64,000 nucleotides of DNA. It comes from Bacteroidales bacterium (GTDB lineage Bacteria; Bacteroidota; Bacteroidia; Bacteroidales; VadinHA17). A program made the translations under genes and the position numbers. The notes below the pieces were generated by a model that was given only the letters and a program-made list of their open reading frames with translations, ran no database searches and was not told the origin of the DNA. The stretch lies in contig JADJLX010000002.1 of the NCBI GenBank assembly GCA_016709865.1, positions 434,001 through 498,000 on the forward strand, read 5' to 3'. Positions 56,013 to 64,000 of this stretch are shown here, in pieces. The first letter of the stretch is position 1; the number at the start of each line of letters is the position of its first letter.

Positions 56013-57026
56013 TTATTTTTTAAGATTTCGAATCCTGACAGCAAATGCTTCTGCCGGGTTAGTTACCATAAGCTGATCAATCTCCTTTGCAGTAAAACCC
56101 TCAGCTTTAAGTAAAGGAATCAGCTTTTCAAAAAGTGTTGTGAATCCCCGGAATTCACCGCCATTCTCCTTGGCAGGATCGTACCAGCCGGCATCGTGGG
56201 ATAAAAGAATTTTGTTAAGCAAATCATTATCTTTCAGATTCTTAATCATCCTGACATAATCTTCACAATTATTCTCATTTATTCCGTCAAGACCGATCCA
56301 TGCACCCATCTTTGCCGCCTTAATATGATTGCTTAAATCTTTCTCCCCCTGTGCATGAACCCAGATAAATGCTTCAGGATTTACTCCCTCACTCTGTAAT
56401 ATTTCAAGCTGCTCAAATGCAGGTATTGCCGGACCGGTATGTGACGCGATAACCAATCCTGTTTTAAGGTGTGTTTTTGCCGCAGCAACTACAAGTTTCC
56501 TGTCAATATCAGATAAAGATTTACTATCGACTCCAATTTTGATAAAACCCGGCCTGATACCGGTATTCCCGATTCCATTATTCCATTCATCCACCCATCC
56601 GGATGCAAGTTCCTCAGCAGACTTATCATAGGCATGTTTCGGAATATATTTATCATTTGCAGCTCCGTAATAACCTGTGTTTGTTATGATATTTAGTCCG
56701 GTTGCTTCCGATAACGATTTAAGCAATACAGGATCTCTGCCAATATATTCAGGGGTACACTCAACAAATGTCCGGCAGCCAAGATCTTTAATTGCAGTAA
56801 GATATGGAAGCACCTTTTCAGAAACCCTCAGTTTATCCCATCTGTTCTGATTTATCGAATCAGCACCGATAAAATCAACCAGTATATGTTCATGGGTCAG
56901 GGAGACACCCATTTCGCTCGCCTTAACGGGACCTTTTACAGTCATAATCACACCATCATTCTGTGTACTGCATTGTGAAAACAATAACAGAAAAGAGATT
57001 GCAGCAATGCTTATAAAATTTCTCAT
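56013..57026 (-). CDS. Phosphotriesterase-family lipoprotein
   Basis: 337 residues with a lipoprotein signal (SFLLLFSQCS, cysteine 19). Binuclear metal ligands of the PTE/amidohydrolase barrel can be placed: His45 and His47 (LTHEHILVDF), Lys163 (GFIKIGVDS, expected carboxylated), His196 (ASHTGP), His224 (WVHAQG) and Asp278 (SHDAGW). All six are present, so the enzyme is probably active as a hydrolase. Most such proteins are lactonases or esterases; the substrate is unknown. The gene is alone on its strand, divergent from the nucleotidase-like gene. Confidence 0.85.
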   Translation of the reverse strand: MRNFISIAAISFLLLFSQCSTQNDGVIMTVKGPVKASEMGVSLTHEHILVDFIGADSINQNRWDKLRVSEKVLPYLTAIKDLGCRTFVECTPEYIGRDPVLLKSLSEATGLNIITNTGYYGAANDKYIPKHAYDKSAEELASGWVDEWNNGIGNTGIRPGFIKIGVDSKSLSDIDRKLVVAAAKTHLKTGLVIASHTGPAIPAFEQLEILQSEGVNPEAFIWVHAQGEKDLSNHIKAAKMGAWIGLDGINENNCEDYVRMIKNLKDNDLLNKILLSHDAGWYDPAKENGGEFRGFTTLFEKLIPLLKAEGFTAKEIDQLMVTNPAEAFAVRIRNLKK

Positions 57027-57078
57027 TGTAATAGTGTTATAATATCAAATACTAAAGTAGAAAAACATTAGAAATAAA

Positions 57079-57086
57079 TACTTTTG
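57079..57086 (+). promoter_or_regulatory. Possible -7 element upstream of the HAD nucleotidase gene
   Basis: TACTTTTG matches TAnnTTTG and lies 63 bp before the ATG at 57150; no -33 TTG is seen at the expected spacing, so support is weak. A tandem TTTAGGCAC TTTAGGCAC follows at about 57117-57135. Confidence 0.35.
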
Positions 57087-57149
57087 TCTGCAATTAAAAA
57101 AAATGCAAGGTTTAACTTTAGGCACTTTAGGCACTTCAAACTAATAATA

Positions 57150-57665
57150 ATGAAAAGGATACTGGTAGATATGGATGGGGTCCTTGCAGATGTATATCAA
57201 CGGTTCAATGATCTGCATGAAGAAAAGACCGGACTGAGAAAAACAATGGATGAGATAACCGGCATTAAGGAAGGGGAAGCCTTCCCTGAAGTCCTGAGAT
57301 GGGTAAATACTCCTGGTTTCTTCCTTTCAATGCCCGTAATGCATGATAGTCAGAGGGTACTTGAGCAGCTGAATAAGAAGTACGATATTGTTATAGTCTC
57401 AATGGCAACCGAGTTCGCTGTTAGCCTTACAGATAAGCAGATATGGCTTCATGAACACTTTCCATTTATAACCTGGCGACAGAGTGTTTTTTGCGGAAAC
57501 AAGAGCCTCATTAAAGCAGATATAATGATTGACGACCATTTCAAAAACCTCGATAATTTTGAAGGTGAAACACTGATGTTTGTTCAGCCGCACAACATTA
57601 ACAGCACCGGTCACCGGCACAAACCAGTTGCTTCCTGGGCAGAGATTGAAGCTCTTCTGCTTTGA
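57150..57665 (+). CDS. 5'(3')-deoxyribonucleotidase-like HAD phosphatase
   Basis: 171 residues from the ATG at 57150; a TTG-led frame 66 bases upstream has no family similarity. MKRILVDMDGVLADVYQRF carries the nucleophile Asp and second Asp of the HAD fold; the rest (YDIVIVSMATEFAV, HFPFITWRQSVFCGNKSLI, ADIMIDDHFKNLDNF) matches the NT5C-type family. It dephosphorylates nucleotides, probably dUMP/dTMP-like; substrate is inference. It stands alone between convergent and divergent neighbours. Confidence 0.85.
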   Translation: MKRILVDMDGVLADVYQRFNDLHEEKTGLRKTMDEITGIKEGEAFPEVLRWVNTPGFFLSMPVMHDSQRVLEQLNKKYDIVIVSMATEFAVSLTDKQIWLHEHFPFITWRQSVFCGNKSLIKADIMIDDHFKNLDNFEGETLMFVQPHNINSTGHRHKPVASWAEIEALLL

Positions 57666-57677
57666 TATAAAAATTCC

Positions 57678-57806
57678 TTTAACCGCAGAGAACCGCTGAG
57701 GTTAAAAAAGAGAACCGCAGAGGAAGAAGACTCTCTGCGGCACTCTGCATTTTTTACTGGTGTGTGATTAAATCAATCAGGCTCTGCGCTCCTCTGCGGT
57801 AAGGTT
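57678..57806. repeat. ACCGCAGAG/CTCTGCGG repeat between convergent genes
   Basis: TAACCGCAGAGAACCGCTGA and a second AACCGCAGAGG face CTCTCTGCGGCACTCTGC and CTCTGCGCTCCTCTGCGGTA. It is a GC-shifted sibling of the CTCTGTG family and ends at the stop of the EEP-family gene. Confidence 0.65.
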
Positions 57807-58671
57807 ATTTCAATCTAACCTCAGCCAGCACCGGTAAATGATCTGACGGATAAAATAGTCCGAATGAATCAGACAAATGTCCATGCCTCAGAACTGTAAC
57901 CTTATCATTTATAAAGATATAGTCAATCTTTCTCGGCAATACCTTTACATCAAACCCGCCGCTGGTACCTGTTGGTCCGTAATGAGGAGTTACGGTTTTG
58001 TCCATCGCGTCAGGCAGTTCGGCAAGAATTGACTGTACCGGAATTGAGGTCTTAACCAGGTTAAGATCGCCTGTAAGGATCAGAGGAAGATTCTCTGAAT
58101 TTATTACCTTGATTTTTGCAAGAATAAGCTTTGCAGCCTCTTCCCTTGCTTTTACCCCACGGTGGTCAAAATGAGTATCTAAAACTAAGAAACTTTTCTT
58201 AGTGATTTTATCTTTAAGTTTAATCCAGGTAACTGTTCTGTTACATACAGCATCCCATCCGAAACCTGGTTTATCTGTCGCCTCATTAAGCCAGAACATA
58301 CCATCGGTTAACTTCTCGAAACGGGCTTTACTGTAAAAAACACCCATATGCTCACCTGCCCTCTTGCCATCATCGCGGCCTACGCCAACGTGATCAAAAT
58401 CGGGGAACATAGAAACAAGGTCATCCATCTGTTCGGGAAGTGCCTCCTGAACATTAAAAATATCTGCCTTGTGGAATTTTAGTAATCCGGCGACTTTTTC
58501 CTTTCTCAAAGGCCATGCATTCTCCTTATCATCAGGAGTATTCATACGGATATTATAAGTAATTATGGTAAATGGTGTCTCTTTTTTTGATTGTCCGTTT
58601 ACCGAAAAAATGGTTCCGGGAATCATTATCAATACTATTGACAATACTTTAATAAGTCTTCTGCTTTTCAT
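57805..58671 (-). CDS. Endonuclease/exonuclease/phosphatase (EEP) family secreted hydrolase
   Basis: 288 residues with a signal peptide (SIVLIMIPGTIFSVNGQ). The DNase I-like fold motifs are present: TYNIRMNTPDD, the metal glutamate in FNVQEALPEQM, VLDTHFDHRG, ILTGDLNL, IDYIFIND and the terminal YPSDHLPVLAEV. In PULs such proteins are often secreted phosphodiesterases of unknown substrate. It is the likely last gene downstream of the SusC/SusD pair at 58757-63753, 85 bp after susD. Confidence 0.88.
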   Translation of the reverse strand: MKSRRLIKVLSIVLIMIPGTIFSVNGQSKKETPFTIITYNIRMNTPDDKENAWPLRKEKVAGLLKFHKADIFNVQEALPEQMDDLVSMFPDFDHVGVGRDDGKRAGEHMGVFYSKARFEKLTDGMFWLNEATDKPGFGWDAVCNRTVTWIKLKDKITKKSFLVLDTHFDHRGVKAREEAAKLILAKIKVINSENLPLILTGDLNLVKTSIPVQSILAELPDAMDKTVTPHYGPTGTSGGFDVKVLPRKIDYIFINDKVTVLRHGHLSDSFGLFYPSDHLPVLAEVRLK

Positions 58672-58693
58672 TTTTCTAAATATTTTGAAAAAA

Positions 58694-58734
58694 ATAACCG
58701 CAAAGTCTGCATACTTTGCTCGCTTTGCGGTTAA
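58694..58734. repeat. AACCGCAAAG/CTTTGCGGTT inverted repeat
   Basis: ATAACCGCAAAGTCTGCATA then CTTTGCTCGCTTTGCGGTTA: outer 11-bp arms plus an inner GCAAAG/CTTTGC alternative. It lies between susD and the EEP gene and is a short member of the same style of repeats. Confidence 0.6.
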
Positions 58735-58756
58735 AATTTATTATAGACAATTTTGA

Positions 58757-60520
58757 CTACCAGCCCGGGTTCTGTCCCAGATTAGGATTAGTTACAAGGT
58801 CTGTGGTCGGAATCGGATAGTAATACATCTTGTCTTCCCACATTCTTACGATGTTGTTCATCCATGTCAGTTCACCGGAAGTACCATTCTTTAACAACTG
58901 TGAATTTACTTTTCCGGATACTGTCGGAGAAACATCAACATAAGTTAGTGCTGATCCAAGTGAAGGTTTCGTTCCCTGATAGAATACAACGTCGTTTATT
59001 GCATCCTCATTAAGATCCATAGGTGTATTGAGAGCAGGAACATAAAATCCGTTCCACTCCTGATTCATTAGTTCGCCTCTCTTCCATCTCAGGATATCGG
59101 CAAAACGGAAACCTTCGAGACACAATTCAATACCTCTTTCTCTTCTGACTTCCAGAATAACCGGATCAGAAATATCAGGGAAGTAGACTGACTTAAGGTA
59201 AGGATCAACTACAGTTGGCTTTGTTGTGAGGCCACCTGTGATACCACCTCTGGCGCGAAGCACTCCAACAGTAGCAGCCCATTCAGCGTCGGTAAGGGTT
59301 CCAAGCTCAGCTTTTGCCTCGGCATAGTTCAACAGAACCTCTGCATAACGGAACATTGCTATTGAGTTAATGTTCAGATCTCGTGTATCATAATACATGT
59401 CGTCGAGGGTCCATTTAATAGGCTGATAACCTGTAAAGGTATAAGAGAAGAGTGGAGGAGCAGGTACCAGAAGACCACCACTTATCCTTTTGTAATCGCC
59501 TAAACGGATTGTCTGTTTTAGTCTTAAGTCCCTGTTCTTAACCTCATCTTTAAATAACTGGGTTGTGTAACCCGGATCATTTGTATAAGGAGTACCATCA
59601 AGTTTCAGATATGTATTAATAAAAGTCCTTGTGAAACTTGCCTTGTCGCCGTAGGTACCGCTTGTCCAGTACCAGTTTGCATCGTTAAGAACATTTAAGG
59701 TAAGGTCGCATATAGATGCGAGCATCACTTCGCTAGCTATCGGAGCTGCATTGGTGAAAACTGTACGATAAGACTTGCCGGCACCGCCGGTTGTATAGAT
59801 TGAATATACATTGGCATCCATAACATACTTGGCTGCTGTAGCAGCTTCATTAAGCCATGTTGAAGCAGTAGCCTGAAGACCAAGTTCTGTATGATATTTT
59901 CTGAATGTACCTTCAAAAAGGCAAATCCTTGCTTTAAGTGCATAGGCAACATATTTGGTAATCTGACTTCTGGTTGCATCATTTGTTACTGTGATGTTTT
60001 CACAGGCATAATTAAGGTCAGCAAGTACAGAGTCCATAACAAGAGCTCTTGGATCACGACCTCCGTAAAGGATCGGGTCGGTAACATCGAGAGGTTTACC
60101 AATCCATGGTACATTACCAAACCTTTTTACTTTTTCGTAATAGAAGTAAGCCCTGAAGAATTTTGCTATACCAGTGTAATTCTTCCTGACAGTCTCAGAT
60201 ACTTTTGGATCCTTATTGTTTGCAATAAAATAATTGACGTTCCTGAGATCGCCCCAGCTCCATCCTGAACTGTTAACAGCTCCGAAAGTGCTCTTCTGGA
60301 CAAACGGGAAAACAGTTTTTACTGCCATATAATCAGACATTGCGTCGAGACTCGTAGAACGGTTCGGCAACATGCCATAGAAGGAATATGTATACAGATC
60401 CAGACCCTGCTGGCTGCTGAAAACTGCAGATTTAGATGCAGTTGCCTGCGGAACCTGTTCGAGGTCGCAGCTCACCACCAGGATGCTTAAAAGGATAAAC
60501 CACAAATATTGTTTTTTCAT
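58757..60520 (-). CDS. SusD/RagB family outer-membrane glycan-binding lipoprotein
   Basis: 587 residues with a lipoprotein signal (MKKQYLWFILLSILVVSC, cysteine 18). SusD features: AKFFRAYFYYEKVKRFGNVPWIG near residue 125, AMFRYAEVLLNYAEAKAELG near 390, and VRRERGIELCLEGFRFADILRW near 460. It is the partner of the SusC immediately upstream (20-bp gap). It belongs to a PUL separate from the left-hand one; the rest of that locus may continue beyond the right edge. Confidence 0.93.
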   Translation of the reverse strand: MKKQYLWFILLSILVVSCDLEQVPQATASKSAVFSSQQGLDLYTYSFYGMLPNRSTSLDAMSDYMAVKTVFPFVQKSTFGAVNSSGWSWGDLRNVNYFIANNKDPKVSETVRKNYTGIAKFFRAYFYYEKVKRFGNVPWIGKPLDVTDPILYGGRDPRALVMDSVLADLNYACENITVTNDATRSQITKYVAYALKARICLFEGTFRKYHTELGLQATASTWLNEAATAAKYVMDANVYSIYTTGGAGKSYRTVFTNAAPIASEVMLASICDLTLNVLNDANWYWTSGTYGDKASFTRTFINTYLKLDGTPYTNDPGYTTQLFKDEVKNRDLRLKQTIRLGDYKRISGGLLVPAPPLFSYTFTGYQPIKWTLDDMYYDTRDLNINSIAMFRYAEVLLNYAEAKAELGTLTDAEWAATVGVLRARGGITGGLTTKPTVVDPYLKSVYFPDISDPVILEVRRERGIELCLEGFRFADILRWKRGELMNQEWNGFYVPALNTPMDLNEDAINDVVFYQGTKPSLGSALTYVDVSPTVSGKVNSQLLKNGTSGELTWMNNIVRMWEDKMYYYPIPTTDLVTNPNLGQNPGW

Positions 60521-60540
60521 AACTGTAATTTTTTTATTAG

Positions 60541-63500
60541 TTAAAATGTAACACTGATACCGAATGAAGTGCTTGACATCATTGGATAATTGTATCCGTC
60601 ACCTGCGTTTCCTGATGTAAATAACTGATCAGAAGGACCGGTATTCTCGACATCTATGTGACCCTTGCCAACAATCTTATAAAGCGGAGACCATGTCCAG
60701 AGGTTTTCACCTGACATGTAGACTCTCAGATCGCTTGCACCGATTTTAGCAACCAGATTCTTTGGAAGGTTATAACCTAGCTGAATATTCTTTAATCTCA
60801 GGTAAGCAATATTCTGTATATATTTCGTCTGAACAACTCCAAGGGTCCTTGAAGTATTGCTTGATGCAGCACGTGACATTGTTCTTGGCAGATAAGCGTT
60901 TACATTATCAGGTGTCCACATATTACCAAGATGCCAGATAGGAATATTGTTATATGGTCTGTTGTACTGGCCCCAGAACGATTCTGACTCTGTGCTCGGA
61001 TACCACTGCTGCTTTCCAATACCCTGGAAGAATGCTGACAAGAAGAAATTGTCCCAATCAGCACCAAGAGTAATTCCATAATTGTAATGAGGAGCATTGT
61101 TTCCGATAATTGACCGGTCGCCAGGATCAGAAACACTATTTGCACCTCTGTTTATGAGACCGTCACCGTTAGAGTCCAGGAGTTTAATATCACCCGGGTA
61201 CCAGATATTTGTTGGAGAAGCTCTCATCTGAGGATTCTGTTTTGCATGAGAATCTATGTCAGCCTGATCAATAAAGAATCCTTCAGTTGTATAGCCCCAC
61301 ATTTCACCAATAACCTGACCTTCGTAGTAATCAGAGAGAAGTTTGTCGGGATTGTTGTAACGTGTAATTACTGATCTGCTGTCGGCAAGTGTGAATCTTG
61401 CACTGTAGTTAAGAGGTTTTGAGCCAACGTTGAATTTGTCTCTCCATGTAAGTGATAATTCCCATCCTTTTGTCTCCATGTCAGCGTAGTTACCCTTAGG
61501 TGCAGTAGCTCCGAAGATAGCAGGAAGTGTCAGACCGATAGTGTACATATCAGTTGTGTTACGGATATAGTAGTCACCGACAAATCTGAGCCTGTCTGAA
61601 AGCAACGCAAAGTCAAGACCAAGGTTGGTTGTAGTTGCTGTCTCCCAGGTAATTCCATCAGGAAGAACAGATGGTCTGCTTGTATACTGTGGTTTCACAC
61701 CATTAAGAATGTTACCTGACTGAGAAATAGAGAATTGTTCCTGATACACATAAGAATTAATGTTACCATTTCCCAAAGAACCGTATGAAGCTCTTAACTT
61801 AATATCAGAAATTATTTTCGGGGACACATTCCAGAATGCTTCTTTAGTTACACGCCATCCTCCGGATATTGAAGGGAAGAATGCATATCTCTGGTCCTCA
61901 GGAAATTTTGAAGAACCATCATAACGGGCATTGATTTCCAAAAGATACCTGTCTTTATAGGAATAGTTCAGCCTTGAGAATCCACCGATGATAGCCCATT
62001 TTTCATAACCTCCACCGGTTGTTATTGCCTGACCAAGAACGAGGTTCAGATCAGTGGCATCTTCATAGATAATACCGTTTCTCTGTACTCCGAGTCTGTT
62101 ATAAGTAGACTGTTCATAGTTATAACCAGCAAGAACCTTAATATAATGAGCATCGTTAAAAGTATTCTCATATTCAGAATAAAGGTTGGCAGCCAGGTAT
62201 TGAGTACCCGCATCTTCAAATGTCAGATCGTTAGTTGTAGTTCCTACATATGCTATTACACCGGGTTTATTGCTATAAGGAACCTGTACCCTGTGGCGAA
62301 GCACATTATTATTGTTATTCCGAACTGTGAAGTCACCTTTTATTCTTAACTTTTTGTCAAGGAATGTAGATGTAAATCCTGTGGTGTTCTTGAAAGTCTG
62401 TCTTTTCGTTTCTATATAGTTTTTACCGTAATAAAGGTCTCCGACATTATAAACAGATACCATTGTAAGAGTTCCGTCGGGGTTGAACATGGTTCCGTTT
62501 GGATGTCCCTCGTCACCGATATTCCTCCAGATTCCGCTTCCTTCACCCACGTTCATAGGGTTGTGATAGAACATCTCAGAGTAATCGGTGTTATTTTCAA
62601 TCTGCAACCAAGGAAATACCTGGATTGTCCCCTTGGCCCTGAAATTCTTCATGTTATAATCATCAGAGTTATATCTGAATAATCCATCCTGTTTCATATA
62701 ACGTCCAGATACCAGGTAGGTTGTTTTCTCACCACTACCACTTATTGAAATGTTATTGTCGGATGATCCTGTTCTTGGTTTGTATAGCTCTGCATAAAAA
62801 TCAGTGCTTCCATAATAGACATACTCACCGGTAACAGGATCGATCTGGACTTTTTCGTAAGGCTGGCCTGATTCGACAAGAGCTTTAAAATTGTCGATAT
62901 ATGCCTGCGAGACCTTAAGAGTTTTGTTAATGTTCTGCGGGAATGAACCGTCGCCGTTTAAGAAAGCATCTCTGAACATTGTAACCCAGGTATAACCGTC
63001 GGTTACGAAATCAGGAACCCCGATAGGAGTCTTGATTGCATAATTACTTGAGAAAGTAACAGATGTTTTTCCTTTATCAGGATTTTTGGTTGTAATAAGT
63101 ACAACTCCAAATGCACCTCTGGCACCATAAATTGAAGCAGAAGCTGCATCCTTAAGCATTGATACACTGGCAATATCATTCGGGTTCAGCAAACTTGGAT
63201 CGCCTTCAACACCATCGATAAGTACAAGTGCACTACCGCCCTGACCAATTGACGTGGTTCCCCTGATGTTATAACTAGGAGCAGCAGTCGGTTTTCCATC
63301 GAGAAGTCTGATGTTAAGGTTAGGCATAACACCCTGTAAGCCCTGTGTAATGTTGGGTACAGATCTGTTTTCCAGGGCTTCACTTGTTACCTGGTCTACA
63401 GCTGCAGTAAGGTTAAGTTTTTTCTGAGTACCATAACCAACAACAACAACCTCGTCAAGTGTCCTGGTATCAGCACTAAGCATCACGTTAACAGATGTCT

Positions 63501-63753
63501 GGTTCTGTACAGGTACTTCTTTCGCAGTGAACCCGACAAAAGAAAAAGTCAGAGTCACATCAGAGCTGGCAACATCAATAGAATACTTACCGTCAAAATC
63601 AGTAAGGACACCCTGATTTGTGCCTTTAACCTGAACAGTAGCTCCCGGAAGGGTTACCCCTTTCTCGTCGGAAACTGTTCCGGTAATGGTTATTTTTTGG
63701 CCGTAGACAGCTGTCGAAGCCAAAAATAACAGGATCAGTAGGAAGTTTTTCAT
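60541..63753 (-). CDS. SusC/RagA family TonB-dependent transporter
   Basis: 1070 residues, signal peptide MKNFLLILLFLASTAVYGQ. The N-domain (TITGTVSDEKGVTLPGATVQ), the box LDEVVVVGYGTQKKLNLTAA, the plug (LVLIDGVEGDPSLLNPNDIA, SMLKDAASASIYGARGAFG) and a barrel ending SSTSFGISVTF are canonical. It imports oligosaccharide with the SusD at 58757. No anti-sigma-interacting N-terminal extension (STN domain) is present, so control is probably not by the FecR/ECF route. Confidence 0.94.
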   Translation of the reverse strand: MKNFLLILLFLASTAVYGQKITITGTVSDEKGVTLPGATVQVKGTNQGVLTDFDGKYSIDVASSDVTLTFSFVGFTAKEVPVQNQTSVNVMLSADTRTLDEVVVVGYGTQKKLNLTAAVDQVTSEALENRSVPNITQGLQGVMPNLNIRLLDGKPTAAPSYNIRGTTSIGQGGSALVLIDGVEGDPSLLNPNDIASVSMLKDAASASIYGARGAFGVVLITTKNPDKGKTSVTFSSNYAIKTPIGVPDFVTDGYTWVTMFRDAFLNGDGSFPQNINKTLKVSQAYIDNFKALVESGQPYEKVQIDPVTGEYVYYGSTDFYAELYKPRTGSSDNNISISGSGEKTTYLVSGRYMKQDGLFRYNSDDYNMKNFRAKGTIQVFPWLQIENNTDYSEMFYHNPMNVGEGSGIWRNIGDEGHPNGTMFNPDGTLTMVSVYNVGDLYYGKNYIETKRQTFKNTTGFTSTFLDKKLRIKGDFTVRNNNNNVLRHRVQVPYSNKPGVIAYVGTTTNDLTFEDAGTQYLAANLYSEYENTFNDAHYIKVLAGYNYEQSTYNRLGVQRNGIIYEDATDLNLVLGQAITTGGGYEKWAIIGGFSRLNYSYKDRYLLEINARYDGSSKFPEDQRYAFFPSISGGWRVTKEAFWNVSPKIISDIKLRASYGSLGNGNINSYVYQEQFSISQSGNILNGVKPQYTSRPSVLPDGITWETATTTNLGLDFALLSDRLRFVGDYYIRNTTDMYTIGLTLPAIFGATAPKGNYADMETKGWELSLTWRDKFNVGSKPLNYSARFTLADSRSVITRYNNPDKLLSDYYEGQVIGEMWGYTTEGFFIDQADIDSHAKQNPQMRASPTNIWYPGDIKLLDSNGDGLINRGANSVSDPGDRSIIGNNAPHYNYGITLGADWDNFFLSAFFQGIGKQQWYPSTESESFWGQYNRPYNNIPIWHLGNMWTPDNVNAYLPRTMSRAASSNTSRTLGVVQTKYIQNIAYLRLKNIQLGYNLPKNLVAKIGASDLRVYMSGENLWTWSPLYKIVGKGHIDVENTGPSDQLFTSGNAGDGYNYPMMSSTSFGISVTF

Positions 63754-64000
63754 AAATTAAAATGGATTAGTGAATATTAGGGTTTGATTAAAAATATTAA
63801 CACATTTAATCTTGGTAACAAAATAATAGGACTATTGTTTCAATCAGGTTAAAGAGAGGTTAATAAAAACATACACAATTATTAAATGTTTTTGAAGTTC
63901 TGAAATAAAAGAACATATAAGGAATAAAGATATGAAATATTTAAGAATGTCAATTCTGTAAGGCATGGATATTAAGGATTTTTAACACTCATTTCTGCTA
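63754..64000. other. Upstream region of the right-hand SusC gene
   Basis: No gene or clear promoter is recognised in these 247 AT-rich bases; the AGGTTAAAGAGAGGTTAATA direct repeat of AGGTTAA near 63847-63862 is the only visible structure. Confidence 0.4.

Overview
The window looks like a chromosome segment of a Bacteroidetes bacterium, probably a polysaccharide-degrading Bacteroidales/Marinilabiliales relative. The evidence is three SusC/SusD pairs, many secreted glycoside hydrolases and lipoproteins, weak Shine-Dalgarno sequences, and promoters of the Bacteroidetes type (TAnnTTTG at -7) in front of the biosynthetic operons. I saw no tRNA, rRNA, transposase, phage gene or CRISPR array. Organism assignment is inference.

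Layout. 1-12576 (minus strand) is a polysaccharide utilisation locus (PUL): two tandem SusC/SusD pairs, a DUF1735-type surface lipoprotein and the N-terminal part of a GH2 enzyme running off the left edge. 13383-20675 (plus) is the divergent half: a frameshifted sugar isomerase/epimerase-like gene, GH95 and GH29 alpha-L-fucosidases and a GH97 enzyme, pointing to a fucosylated glycan. 20789-32610 is a nine-gene branched-chain amino acid operon (ilvD-ilvB-ilvN-ilvC-leuA-leuC-leuD-citramalate/isopropylmalate synthase-leuB). 32752-39935 is a complete histidine operon (hisG-D-C-B-H-A-F-IE). 39959-43788 (minus) holds a PL11 rhamnogalacturonan lyase and an unassigned secreted TIM-barrel-like protein. 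44134-49682 is an aromatic operon (pheA, aminotransferase, tyrA, DAHP synthase-chorismate mutase, aroA). 49910-51437 is a stand-alone trpB of the TrpB2 type. 51563-63753 returns to carbohydrate and accessory functions: NIPSNAP, PmoA-like, GH31, phosphotriesterase-like lipoprotein, a 5'-nucleotidase-like HAD protein, an EEP-fold hydrolase and a third SusD/SusC pair.

The most striking content is regulatory. All four amino-acid transcription units begin with a tiny leader ORF rich in codons for the amino acid made by the genes downstream: Ile/Leu/Val, five consecutive His, a Phe/Tyr run, and Trp-Ser-Trp. Each is followed 26-39 nt later by an intrinsic terminator placed before the first structural gene. 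This is classical ribosome-mediated transcription attenuation, seen four times in 30 kb. For ilv, his and trp an alternative antiterminator pairing can be drawn directly from the sequence.

A second theme is intergenic repeats. Several unrelated families of self-complementary repeats (CTCTGTGTAAC/CACAGAG, CCCCCTAAAGGGGG, period-8 GGAAGACC, and a nested 173-bp palindrome) sit just after stop codons, including inside the ilv-leu and his operons. One supplies the last codons and the stop of leuB. Two genes (the sugar isomerase-like gene and the leuC start) look as if they differ by one base in an A-run from the expected frame; I cannot tell real mutation from sequence error.
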